From the NCBI GenBank assembly GCA_029990175.1, contig JARKIP010000033.1, positions 4,836,001-4,900,000 on the forward strand: a DNA stretch of 64,000 nt. Reading direction: 5' to 3'. Origin of the DNA: Petunia secreta. Taxonomy: Eukaryota > Streptophyta > Magnoliopsida > Solanales > Solanaceae. The position numbers and the translations under genes are program-made. Under the pieces are notes generated by a model. The model was not told where the DNA came from. It did no database searches and saw only the letters and a list, made by a program, of their open reading frames with translations. Of the stretch, positions 10,849 to 20,998 are shown one piece after another; positions within the stretch are counted from its first letter, which is position 1; each line of letters begins with the position of its first letter.

Positions 10849-11992
10849 AATTTTTTTTAAAAAAAAAGAGAAAAAAAAATTAGAAAACATGAAAATACCA
10901 AAAATAGATTTTTTATTTTTTATTTTTTTTGTAGTCTTTTGTTAGTTTAATTTATATTTCGTAGTCATAGTTAGTATTAGATAATAATCCCCCATGGTTT
11001 TTCTTCTGACATCGGTTCTTTTCCATGGGATGTTTTCTTGAACCGGGTACTTCTTATTCTTTTTAGATCGTTGTTAGTTGTAGTAGTAAAAGAGAGGGGA
11101 AAAAAGTGCTTAGCTTAATTCATTATAACTAGAGCCTGATGACACACTGTATGATGGAAAATAAACCATTAGGAGAGTAGGGAAGGGCATAATTCTTAGC
11201 TTTAACTCAAGTGCATTTACTTAAGTCCTATGGTGTCCACTACATTTTGAGCACTTTGTTTTTCCCTATGTACTTAAATAATTGTGAACTTGGCCTTTGA
11301 TTAGCAATGATGAAGAGAATGAACATAGAAAAAAATGAAAGAAAAAAAAGTGAAAAAAAAAGTAACAAAAGGATGATTGAATTGAAACAACCATTTTTGA
11401 TAGCCTATGAAGGGGAATGATGCAAAGAAGGTAAAAGAAAAGAAGAAAAAAAAAAAGAAATAAAGGATGGGGGCAATGTTTCTATGCTCGGTTAAGGGTG
11501 ATAAAAGCCTCGAGTATGAACACGCCAAAGGCACCCTAGTGAGGTTGATGTGCCTCATTGAACTCCTAGGTCCCCAATCATCCATGTGTTGTGAAAATCA
11601 TGGAAGATACCCCATTGTTGACCCTTGAGGCTTGAAAGTGGAAGTTGAAGTAAATTGTGATATCTATTAGTTAATTATTTTAAATCAAGTGAATTTTTTT
11701 TGAAGTCTTGCCGCTTAGGTCCATTGTTTCATTATTGAGGTCGTAGGGGGGAACAATCACACACACACACCGGACCCTTGAATTTATGGTACTTGCATAA
11801 GAGTTAAGTTAATGCATCAATCTTATTTCCCGAATGTACTTAATAGGTTGTGATCTTGATATTGTGGAAGGCTTTGGTGTTTTGAGTTAGGTGAAGCGAT
11901 AGAGAAAAAGAAAGGACTCTAGCGTGGTGAGATTAACTGTTAATTTGCTTAGTGTATAGAGAAAAAGAAAGGCTTTGGGTTGTGATCTTGAT
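10849..11992 (+). other. Purine-rich 3' untranslated region
   Basis: No gene supported. It has several A/G-rich runs (10851-10880, 11330-11362, 11430-11462), a (CA)n stretch at 11759-11770, and two copies of AGAGAAAAAGAAAGG (about 11902 and 11960). The second copy is the likely polypurine primer near the 3' LTR, 20-30 nt before it. GTTGTGATCTTGAT also occurs twice (about 11849 and 11980). Confidence 0.55.
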
Positions 11993-13377
11993 GTTGTGCA
12001 TATTTTGCATGTATTTTGATATTAATTCACTCCTAATTTTACCGTCTTTTGAGTGTTTTCATTACTAAATATGCCCAACTATTTGGATTCTTGATGTTAT
12101 ATTTATTTGGGTGTTAATATGATTTTATAGGAACAATTGAAGTTAAATTTGAATACACTGAAGGAAAGTGAGCAATGGGCATTCTGGCTCCACCAAGAAG
12201 ACAATGAAAGAAGACCAATTACATATTGAGAAGTGTTTTTATTTACAAGAAACAAATGGAAGATGAAGGCTAAGTTGAAGAAACAATGCAAAATATGGTT
12301 GTCACTCCATCATGATATAACGGAAACACGAAGATGCGAGAATACTACTAGTAGCTAAGCCCAATTCCAATTCCTAGTATCATAAGGACAGAGGCAAAAG
12401 TAGTCAGTAGCCAAGATTAGCAACAGTGTTTTGATTGGAGAACACTAAAGGGAGGTTTGGTCACGTGTGGTGCTAAGTAATTAAGGAGTCCTATCCTAAT
12501 GGAAATAGGATATGGACAAGTAAGTCCAAGGTTATTCTCTACTATAAAAAAGACTTTCACACAACGTTAAACGGGGGGACACCAAGAACGGGGCAGCAGC
12601 AGCTCTGTGCTCTTCTCCACCTAGAGTTCTTTTTCTTCTCTTTTCTTTATTTCGTTTGTTAGTTTTAGAATTGTGGGATTCTCCATCTATGTTGAATTTT
12701 GGATGTTAATTTGATTTTATTAGTTTATCATATTGGGTTATTTATTAAATCCTGCGCTTAATTATTTGATTGCTTGATCACCAATTGAATACTATTTATG
12801 AATCTTGAATTGAACTTGGGAAAGGGAATTCTTGATTGCAATAGGATTTAATGGAGCTTGTTCTTGAACCTGGGCATCGGGGAATAGATTAGCGGATAAG
12901 GATAGGAATATACCTATTCGCCTTGCTTAGTCAATATACAGGAATTATTAATGCGTTCTTGTTAACTTCTGATTCCATAGGAATATAGGCGTTGGATTAA
13001 CTTGAATAGGCGAGCAGGATATCGGAAGAGTCTTGTGAGCAATATTAACCCTGTCGATTAGTAATCCAGATAAATTAATTAAGTTGAATTAACTGAAGAA
13101 TTTAATAGGATTGGTTGATTTCCCATAACCCTAAAACATTATCTCATATAAAACTCGACGTCCTACTTGTTCTATTTTATTACTTAATTTCTTAATTCTA
13201 TTAGTTAATTTTAGTTTAGATTAATTCTCATAAACTATCACAAATTTTCTTGTTTAGATAATTCATAATTGTTTGATTTAGTTAATAGTTAATCACAAGT
13301 CTCTGTGGGACGATACTTGATCTTATCACTTTATTACTTGTCGACCGCGTATACTTGCGTGTGCGTTGGGAGCAACA
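11993..13377 (+). repeat. 3' LTR of the non-autonomous Athila-like element
   Basis: Matches 6875-8274 over its whole length with about 24 substitutions counted by hand. It has the same TATA box and the same end, GGGAGCAACA. The downstream flank returns to the antisense gene of Tat1. Confidence 0.93.
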
Positions 13378-13655
13378 CTAACGCCACCTACTACCATGGC
13401 GTCATCTAATATGACGTCACCTTCCTCTTCAATATCAACATCATCAGCCTCTACCGCCAAATCACTCCTGGCTCTCGCCTTACGGCGCATAGGGCCCCCA
13501 ACACCAGATGTCACCTCTCCATCTTCTGCTGCAGCCGTTTGGATCGCCGGCGCAGCGGCGACGTCATCGCCGATGGCAATGGCCGCGACTGAGTGCGAGA
13601 CTCTCACCCTTTCGCTTGAATCACTCGAATCTTGCTTAGATTGAGTGGTAGACAT
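13378..13655 (-). pseudogene. Antisense gene of Tat1, first exon
   Basis: A frame starting with ATG at 13653-13655 (MSTTQSKQDSSDSS) encodes a low-complexity, acidic leader ending in DDAMVVGGVS, where it runs into the inserted element at 13377. The rest of the protein resumes at 6874 with DVIHRDGDD. This is the 5' end of the gene described at 4426-6874. The joined frames do not match exactly across the insertion, so bases have been lost or gained there. Confidence 0.65.
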
Positions 13656-14042
13656 GATTATAATTTTAGTTTGGAATTTTCTTAAAGATGGGAATCGATC
13701 AAAGAAAGTATGGAAGCTTTTGCTTTTTTGACACTGTTGCTTGCAGAAGTTGAAAGTGAAGAAGAATAGTTTGGTAAGGAAGTACTTATAGGTATGGAAG
13801 AAGCAAGTGGTGAAGCATCATCATTGTAACGTTGGGAGAAATAAAAAAAAAAAAAAAACGGCGTGACCGTTCGAGAAGCCAACGGATGGGTAACACGTGT
13901 TAGTGAGAAGTGACCTGAAGAGACGCGAACCGTTGACAAAATTTGAAACGCCTGGATAAGATCAAGCCACGTCGCTTTCCCGCGGAATTTCGCTCCACTC
14001 CTCGGTAACTTTGGTATGTAACTGAAGAGTGGAGGGACTATC
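13656..14042. other. Tat1 upstream region of the antisense gene and polypurine tract
   Basis: This stretch lies between the antisense first exon and the 3' LTR. It holds the candidate TATA box, a 16-nt A run at about 13842-13857, and the sense-strand polypurine tract GAAGAGTGGAGGGA just before the LTR (about 14023-14037), where plus-strand cDNA synthesis would start. Confidence 0.6.
13784..13790 (-). promoter_or_regulatory. Candidate TATA box of the antisense gene
   Basis: The minus strand reads CCTATAAGTAC about 130 nt upstream of the first-exon ATG. Spacing and sequence fit a plant core promoter located between the gene and the 3' LTR. No transcript evidence is available here. Confidence 0.4.
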
Positions 14043-14587
14043 TGTATTGGGTAAAAATCGGCTCGTGATGATTCGCCTCGGCCATGCAATCTGACAGCAA
14101 CCAAGCACTTAACGACAAGCCAGAGACCGAAGCAGATGAGTGGATCGCCGAAGCCAGGCACCGAGGTTGTTACCGAAGGTGAGCCGCAAGCTGAGCTTCC
14201 ACCTCGGTCAAGTAAGAGGGCCCGACAACCGAGGTCATCTATGTGCGCCTCAGTGAGTCTCCCCGGTTCAAGCAGCTTTGCAGCCCATTACTTCAGCCCA
14301 CTAACTCCTCCCATTAATGCCAAGAACGTGGGTCAAAGCATGATTGATAGTGGAAGACGTGGGCAAGGTCCCTAGGCCTATGAATAGTACTTCATTTTGT
14401 ATGATAGGCATTGAGAAATACATACAGACACTCTGCCCAAATTTGTACTCAATACAATATACTGAAATCAAGTTGTTCTTTCGCATTTACGTTTACTTCT
14501 TGCGCTTTTCTAACTTTGATACGAAGTTTTACTTATATTCTAACCCAAATTCGATTTGTGATCCTAAAACTGGTTTAGGCCCATACA
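14043..14587 (+). repeat. 3' LTR of Tat1
   Basis: Begins TGTATTGGGTAAAAATCGG just after the polypurine tract and ends GGCCCATACA. The two ends form an imperfect inverted repeat (TGTATTGGG / CCCATACA), as expected for LTR termini. The length of 545 bp is close to the 516-bp LTR of the related element X. The partner 5' LTR lies outside the window, so the boundaries rest on termini and on comparison with X. Confidence 0.75.
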
Positions 14588-14914
14588 ATAGTTTGCATCT
14601 ATCATAGGATAGGTAATTCATTCTTTTTACTGTACAGTGGCTTTTATGAACAAATAGTACTCATTTATTTTTTATTTTTACTAGCATAAGAGATACATTT
14701 ATTCTCGGAATTAAATTCTGTTTTTCTACTGATGCTTATTTTTTGTTCCTCTTCTTTGTTGTTATTTAGCAACTATTAGATTTTAAACGATGAGAAAAGA
14801 ATTATATAAGTATCAAAATTTAATTGGTTAACAAGCGAAAGAAACTTATATTCAGGAAGAAAGATAAAAGTCATATAATGTAGAGCAATTAACATATCTA
14901 ATAATATTTTAGTT
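14588..14914. other. AT-rich host DNA after Tat1
   Basis: No gene, RNA or repeat could be supported. It is AT-rich flank between the Tat1 LTR and the LINE fragment. Confidence 0.5.
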
Positions 14915-14927
14915 GGATAGTAAAGAG
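14915..14927 (+). repeat. LINE target-site duplication, left
   Basis: GGATAGTAAAGAG, next to the poly-T. Identical 13-mer at 15464-15476. Confidence 0.75.
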
Positions 14928-15463
14928 TATTTTTTTTTCTTTTGTGAAAAGAATAATTTCATTAATAGTAAGTTAAGTTTGGACATAATAAGGAGCTCTC
15001 TTGGCAGGCAGTTGCCAAATTTGGCCATAGTATTATAAGACAGCAAAACTAAGGATCTAGGATTCGAGGTACCCTCTAGATCATTCAGAAACTAACATTG
15101 GAACATTGGGGGGGGGGGGGGGGGTGTGGGGGGCTGTCTAGCCACATTATATTAACCTTTCTCCTTCTGGTAGTCTTTAGTCCATCCTTTGCTAGAGAGT
15201 CATCTCTCATGTTTTATTTACTGAAGCAGTGTCTAACCTCCAATTTTCCCATTTGCATCAAGCATTGACCTGCAGTAAGATAAAATGGATGAGTGAATAG
15301 AAGTATCTAACTGAAGCATTTTAATTATTTCAATGGAGTCTGTTTCCTCTTCAACTGGAAGCATTTGATTTGTGTTGACCAGATGTAAGCCATGCTATAG
15401 AGCCATTAATTCTGCTGTGGTATGATTTGCATAGGCACAGGGTATGTGCATGTTGAAGCCAAC
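14928..15463 (-). mobile_element. 5'-truncated LINE (RNase H end and 3' tail)
   Basis: On the minus strand the insert opens with an RVT_3-type RNase H fragment: TTAELMAL, then VEEETDSIEIIKMLQ (the ETDS box), then CRSMLD and DDSLAKDG. It ends with a 3' tail and a short poly-A (poly-T at 14930-14938 on +). The 13-bp direct repeat GGATAGTAAAGAG at 14915-14927 and 15464-15476 exactly flanks it, which is the mark of target-primed insertion. A 17-nt G run sits inside at 15108-15124. Only about 0.5 kb of the LINE was inserted. Confidence 0.75.
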
Positions 15464-15476
15464 GGATAGTAAAGAG
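15464..15476 (+). repeat. LINE target-site duplication, right
   Basis: GGATAGTAAAGAG at the truncated 5' end of the LINE. The reading frame loses resemblance to RNase H exactly here, supporting the boundary. Confidence 0.75.
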
Positions 15477-15762
15477 CAATAGAAAGAGATTTGACTCATG
15501 AATGTGTTGGGCCGCAATACAAATGGGTCGATTTGATACACCCTCCGTGCAAAAAGAATGAAAAATCTCATTCCCATGTAATATTACATTTCATTAGATG
15601 TCCCCATATCTAAGAGTTAATTAACTGACTCTGTTCATCGAGTACTCTTGAGTTCTAAGAGTGAGTGACATGCTGTAGATAGAGAAACTTTCTCTTTTTC
15701 TAACCCCCTCCCCTATTCCTTGTTATCTTCAACCGAATTAAATTCATCTAACTCATCTTCCA

Positions 15763-16479
15763 ATGGAAATTAATTCCCTTGAATATTCCACTTCCCAATT
15801 ACCTCCAAAACCCCCTGATATTCTCCCTCGGGTGACCACAGACCCTCCACCTCCCACTTTCAAAGAAAAATTACCTGCTTATAAGTCAGTTGCTCCACAT
15901 GCAGACATTGATCCTTACCATATGAATGACCCACCATCTTCTTCTTCGACTCATCAGACATATTCAACTGGTAGTAACATAGTCGAACTTACTGATGAAG
16001 AAAAGCACCTCATTTATCAACCATGGAGATATTATGAGATCATCAACTTTTTTGGAAAACGCATCATTCACCACCATCTCAAGTAAAAATTACTGATCTT
16101 TGAAAGCCAACTGAATCTTTTCTCGTCATTGATCTTGGCTATGATTATTAAATTATCAAATTTACTAAGGAAGAAAATATGGTGAAAGCCCTCCAGCGAG
16201 GCCCTTGGTTTACTAATGGATGTTTTCTCCCGGTCAAAGGTGGCGATCAAATTTTGTGGTGAGTCAAGAAAAACAAACGTAAACGCAATTATCTACTGAT
16301 TTTTATGATAGTGGTGTCCTTTAAAAAATTGGTATTCAATTGGCAGAATACTCAAAGTGAATGTTTGTACCGGTGCTACTTTACGTAGTCAATATGCTCG
16401 TCTATGTGTTGAAGTTACGTAGGAACAATCTGTCCAAATATTTGTGCAAATAGGAACCTATAAACAACACACCTAAATT
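15763..16479 (+). pseudogene. LINE ORF1 fragment (DUF4283-type), cut by element X
   Basis: An ATG at 15763 opens a frame with a Pro-rich leader. Then comes the conserved ELTDEEKHLIYQPW and NFFGKRIIHHHL segment that starts the DUF4283 domain of plant L1 ORF1 proteins. Similarity continues in shifted frames through VIDLGYD, KALQRGPWFTNGCF and CTGATLRSQYARLCVEV to about IGTYKQH (16470). The CT-rich leader at 15680-15762 is typical of a LINE 5' UTR. The rest of ORF1 and all of ORF2 are missing because X begins at 16480. ORF1 proteins bind LINE RNA. Confidence 0.8.
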
Positions 16480-16995
16480 TGTACGTCTATATTAAATAAT
16501 TAATTATGAATGAGGTGACAAGCAATACGGTAAATTACGATGGAAAAAGTAAGTAAATACGGTGAAAGTAAAGACAAGTAATTAAGCAGAAAATAATAGA
16601 AAAAACAAAGTAATTCTTATTCTTTGAGAGTAGTCGAATTCAGTGGCGAATTGTGTCTTATGTCTTATGTCTTATGTCTTGCGTCTTGTCCACAATACAA
16701 TGTAAGGAGGAGGATTTATAGTAGTGATATCCAGTCCCAAATAAGGTAAAATACAAATACTAATAAGGCCATGGGCCTACCACTCAAGGTGGTGGTATAC
16801 TAAATCCTAACCAGGAGACTGTAAACCCTAGGCGGCCGGATGTGTACCATACGCCCTGTGACAAAATCGCCTAAACGGTCGTTGGCTCTAGGAGCGGGCG
16901 TATATCCTCAGTGCCAGGTGACTTATAGGATAAAATTAGTCTGGTCAGCTGGACTCGTATCCCCATAGCAATAGGTGGCGTATTTTTGCCCATAC
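16480..16995 (-). repeat. 3' LTR of Tat element X
   Basis: On the minus strand the LTR begins TGTATGGGCAAAAATACGCC just after a polypurine tract (GCAAGTGGGGGGACTGAC) and ends GACGTACA. The start lines up with the Tat1 LTR (TGTATTGGGTAAAAATCGG) including the polypurine context. It has a TATA box (TATAAAT; 16714-16720 on +) and a 7-bp tandem TGTCTTA repeat at 16653-16690. The other flank is the LINE ORF1, so X inserted into a LINE. Confidence 0.7.
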
Positions 16996-17272
16996 AGTCA
17001 GTCCCCCCACTTGCTGAGTGCTGACACAAGTAGTCAGGATGTGAAAGCGGCGTGATGTGAAAAGGCATCTCACTGACTTCTTAAGACTCACAGTCTATTT
17101 GACCAAGAATGATACTGTTTTCTTCCAGAACTTCGCGTGCTTCAACTTAATAGGCTGATGCTGATTCAGTACATCTTTTCTGGAACTGCCATTAACTGCT
17201 CCAACTCGTTCCATATCTTCAGCAATTATGATACTTTGACCATTTTGTGCTCTATTATTACCCCTCTCCGCC

Positions 17273-17280
17273 TATAAATA
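17273..17280 (+). promoter_or_regulatory. Candidate TATA box of the X antisense transcript
   Basis: TATAAATA, about 280 bp from the X LTR end, directed into the X interior. Position and direction mirror the candidate promoter of the Tat1 antisense gene. Confidence 0.45.
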
Positions 17281-18661
17281 TTGGATTTTTTATAGTGGAA
17301 GGAATCGCATACTTCTTCAGAAAACATTCCATCTCTTTTCAGAAAACTTATTTCTACGTGGCCTTTGATCATGGTATGATACTCCTAGAAATTCTTCCTT
17401 TGTTCTGATTGGATGGTGCATGAGGAATTCTTGGGAAAAAGCTCTTCTGCAGTTATCTTTTTCTCTACCTTCATTCATACGGAAAGAAGTAAAGTCCCCC
17501 GAGTCATGATGTCTGATCGTGATTATAATGATGGTCTTCGGAGCATCTTCATCGTGCCCTGTGCAGTAATTACGGTGTACTCATCTTCTAACACAGTGGG
17601 TACTGTGATATTCCTCTTGTCATGTGGGGTCAGGAGGCTTAACCTTGCCCGCTGTCATGGGGTTTCTCTGCCATGACACTTTATGTGCTCTGTCCGCTCC
17701 TTTGACGGAGTAGAGTTGAAGTCGGACTCTATTTCATGGCTGGAAAGAAGATGGAGCTCTGGGTCGTTAGCGGACTAACGAGTCACCAAACCCTAACTTG
17801 GTTCTGCTGGTACAGTCATGTTGGTGTTGCAATGCCCCGTCGGCCCTTGACCGCGATAGGCTCCCAGCTCAAGCCCCTTCATTCTCGGCTAACTTCCATT
17901 TATGCTTGAAGATTTGCAGAGCTGTGTATTCCGGTTCGAACAGTTGAGGTTGATACAGATGGTCAAGCTTTCTTGTAGAGCTCGGAGGCTATCCCTCGAG
18001 TCTTTCTTCAGGCCTAGCAGATGATATGGGGGAATGTTAGGTCTACACTCAGACGCTTCTGAAGTCTCTTTCTTTGATTAAGTGTATGGACCTTTATTGC
18101 TTCAACAACTGCATACCTCGAAGGAATGCTCGGGCTGACATATCTCATGCTGTCAAGAAAAGAAGGAATTCCAAACTGTTTTATGGTTTATAGCTACAAT
18201 CCAGAGGGCGGATGTTCAACCGTGCTAGTTCTGAGGAACTCTTTATTTTAAGTCTTCCCTTTCCCCCTTTTTTCTACAATTGTTATAAACAAAGAACTAA
18301 ATAAATGTTATTAGCCTACGAGCTATTTGTTATTAATGAAACGAATGTTCACCAATATTTCATACGTACTTGTGTTATTGCGCGTTTCGTAAAATGTGAC
18401 CAAGCAGTATGTTTGTGCACCTATATATTAGATGGCTTCCGGTCGTCCTGACTATTTTAGTTGTTTAAGAACGTGTGTCAGTGTGCCTGCCTTGAGCAAA
18501 TATGTCCGTTGTGCACCGATTGACGGCGGCTAGGTTGCATCCGTAGCAGATGGTTGTTTGCACCCACAATAAGACGACTTTAGCCCGTGTGGCAACGGGC
18601 ACTTTTGCGCTCTGAGACAAGACATCTTCGCTTAGCTTCTCGAGTACTTAAGACTGTTTGG

Positions 18662-18697
18662 CACTACACGGACAGGCATCCCTATCACCGTGTAGTG
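18662..18697. repeat. Hairpin, 10-bp perfect stem
   Basis: CACTACACGG and CCGTGTAGTG separated by 16 bases. A smaller hairpin, GCCCGT/ACGGGC, lies just upstream at 18583-18600. Confidence 0.6.
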
Positions 18698-18799
18698 AAA
18701 AGTGAGTGTATTACTTCAAATTAGGTCTGGCCGGGGCTATGAGTAGTTGGATCATAGATGGATCTAAATAAATGAGTAAAACTGACTAAGTAAGATAGT

Positions 18800-20119
18800 T
18801 GATCACGCCCAAAACTCGTCCAAAAAAGGATAAGCAGTCGCTGCAAATATAGCCCGATTTAACAGTTCCGGGGTCAAATCCCACATGGAGCAACATCAAG
18901 TTCTAGTAACATTAATAGCCAAAGATTCAAAGTTCAACAATAACGTTTCAAGTAATGAACTATTAATTTAACTAACAATTAACTAAGATCAACTAAGAAT
19001 GATAAAAATTGAACTTGCAGATGTTAAAAAGCCTAGGATAATGAATCCCCCAATTACTGGTTTAGTCCTGAGTTCACTCCAAACTTGCACGAGATACTAT
19101 TCTTTTGGCTTTAAACTTAAAATTGTTCGCTAGAGTTTCCCAACTACTAACAGCACCGTTTTTTAACTATTTTTCCCAAAATAGTCAAGACCATTAAGAA
19201 CCGCCAATTTCAGGCCACAGTCGAATCACAATATCCCTATAATGACTCTAAATCAGATTAAGAAATCCCTTATCATAATCTGAAGTACTGTTATTTGACT
19301 TGACCCTAGCCCAAACGTCTTTCCCAAGATCATTCAAGCAAAAAGGGCACAAACAATTGCAGGCCTAACAATTGAATTCAATATAAAAACAACCAAATAA
19401 ATAGAATGTTGTATTAATTAAATTATGGAATTACTCAAAACTACCCCAATAACGGGTTCATAAAAATCTTAGAGTAGAAATTTAGCTACTCATAATTATA
19501 TTAAACAACAATGAATTCAGAGTTAAAACAACACCCATAGTAAAAGAGAATAAGAAAAGTTGAGAAAAACTCTTTTGATTCTTCAATTCCAATGGACTTC
19601 ATGTGTTTTCAAGCTCCAAAGTGCTTCAACAATGGTGGTCTAGCCTTCCCAGGTCATGATGGGGGACTTAAAATAGGTTAAAAGACCTTATAAATCTCAT
19701 GTCAAACTTGTGGACAAGTTTGGTCCTCGCTACTTTTTGCAAGAAATTTTGCCTCATGGCTAGATCATGGGCTTACGATATCTGGGCCGTGAGCTTAGGA
19801 AATTCTTCTTTCAACTTTATGGCTGAATCATGGCTTTACGATGGCTGGGCCGTGACCTCTTGTCTTCATATTTCGTTCACAACTAATCCAAGACCTTGGC
19901 AACTAACAATGTTGCTCCTTGTGGGTTGATTTACCATCAATTCACTTCATTTTACTCCAAATCATCAATCTTTAACAGTTCTTCATGTTTCTTGAGCCCT
20001 ACACAGTCCAAAACCCAATTTAAGCACAAAACACTAATATTAATGCTAAAACCGTCCCCAAAAGCACCAAAAACGTTATGAATCTAATACTAAACTACAC
20101 GTTATGTGGCCAAATATCA
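18800..20119 (-). repeat. 3' LTR of the Athila element
   Basis: On + it runs TGATCACGCCC to GGCCAAATATCA. It matches 52373-53648 along its length with scattered substitutions and indels (1320 against 1276 bp). The minus-strand polypurine tract abuts its high-coordinate end. Confidence 0.88.
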
Positions 20120-20133
20120 CAACCCCACACTTA
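20120..20133 (-). promoter_or_regulatory. Polypurine tract of the Athila element
   Basis: Minus strand TAAGTGTGGGGTTG directly before the LTR start TGATATTTGG. This is the classic Athila plus-strand primer position. Confidence 0.8.
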
Positions 20134-20998
20134 GGAATTTGCTAGTCCTCGAGCAAAGAAGAAGAATACATAGAAAGCAGGCAAGATATCAAGATCAGAT
20201 AAGAACTCATGACAGACAACTTAACCAAACTCACCGATGAAATTCAAACACCCTTTCTTTTGGTCATAATCAAGTATTCAAAGTAGAAACCTATAGACCA
20301 CTCAAGTTCCAATGTACCTCACAACAAGAAGATGCCACCAAACACACAATATATAATTTCAAGAAAATCTGTGGCATATCAAATACTAAACACTCTCATA
20401 CTCACAAAGAAATCTCATGTCTCACAAAAAAGTACCATAGGCTAGCCCATTTTGCTCCTCTCCACTACTGTAGGAGTCCTGATCAAAAGTCAAGCAGGGC
20501 TTTTCATAGCTTGTAATGTTGGCTTGGGGTAAGGTGTGGTACATTTTTTGATATATAGTGACTAATTCTTCCCCTAAACACCTTAAGCATCACTCACTAC
20601 TAATTTCCTCACCTATTCATATAATTGTAGCACTTCCCAAGATTCTTATCCATATCCACTTTCTAAGCTCAAGATTCCCTTCTTTTATACCGTTCTTTCT
20701 CCTCATTTATTCATCAATTTACTCATCTCTTTCTTTTCTTTTTTTTTCCTTTTTGATTTTTTTTCTTTCTCTTTTTCACTTTTTACTTTTTTGTATATAA
20801 GGAGAATATCAAGTATTTCTACCTTCATTCTTTTGCAACTTTCTTATCAAGTACACAACTCTTATAAATAATCCACCATCTTACCAATCACACAACTTAA
20901 AGTAGTTAAGGGGAAGTGGGTAACAAGAGAGGTAAATAGCAAAAAAGGACAGGGCTTGTAACTCTGGTTGCCAAAGAAAAGGTCAGTAGGCTCACCCT
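20134..20998 (-). other. Athila 3' untranslated region
   Basis: No gene supported. On the minus strand it contains a long A/G-rich tract (about 20700-20800) like that of the non-autonomous element at 10849-11460. It ends abruptly at about 20998, where Sirevirus LTR sequence begins in mid-LTR. Confidence 0.6.

Larger units (their letters stand above)
6875..13377 (+). mobile_element. Non-autonomous Athila-like LTR retrotransposon inserted in Tat1
   Basis: Two direct LTRs flank a 3.7-kb interior with a tRNA-Asp type primer site, one gag-like ORF and no protease, RT or integrase. PBS and 3' motifs are Athila-like. By hand the LTRs differ at about 24 of 1385 aligned sites (1.7%) plus a poly-G length change, so the insertion is young. 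The flanks (GTCGA before, CTAAC after) do not form a target duplication. It would depend on enzymes from a full Athila. Confidence 0.9.
1..14587 (+). mobile_element. Tat1: Ty3/Gypsy Tat-lineage LTR retrotransposon, 5' part outside window
   Basis: Domain order is protease, RT, RNase H, a second archaeal-type RNase H, integrase, then a long 3' region with an antisense gene and a 3' LTR. A second RNase H before integrase is diagnostic of the Tat lineage. The 5' LTR and most of gag lie before base 1. The element is split by a younger insertion at 6875-13377. The coding part has several frameshifts and stops, so this copy is dead. The sequence after the LTR end, ATAGT at 14588-14592, would be the target duplication; its partner is outside the window. 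Confidence 0.9.
16996..18799 (+). other. 3' interior of element X, antisense-gene side
   Basis: By analogy with Tat1 this stretch should carry the antisense gene on the plus strand. A strong TATA box, CCTATAAATATTGG, is at 17273-17280. A polyadenylation-like AATAAATG is near 18300. Small frames exist (for example 17413-17676) but I could not match them to the Tat1 antisense protein, so no CDS is called. Two perfect hairpins lie at 18583-18600 (6-bp stem) and 18662-18697 (10-bp stem). Confidence 0.45.

Noticed and set aside
13366..13644. 92-codon plus-strand Ser/Thr-rich ORF
   Set aside because: Shadow of the first exon of the antisense gene; low-complexity composition on both strands.
14588..14914. 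Host gene or miniature transposon in the short unique stretch
   Set aside because: No ORF, terminal inverted repeat or flanking duplication could be found.
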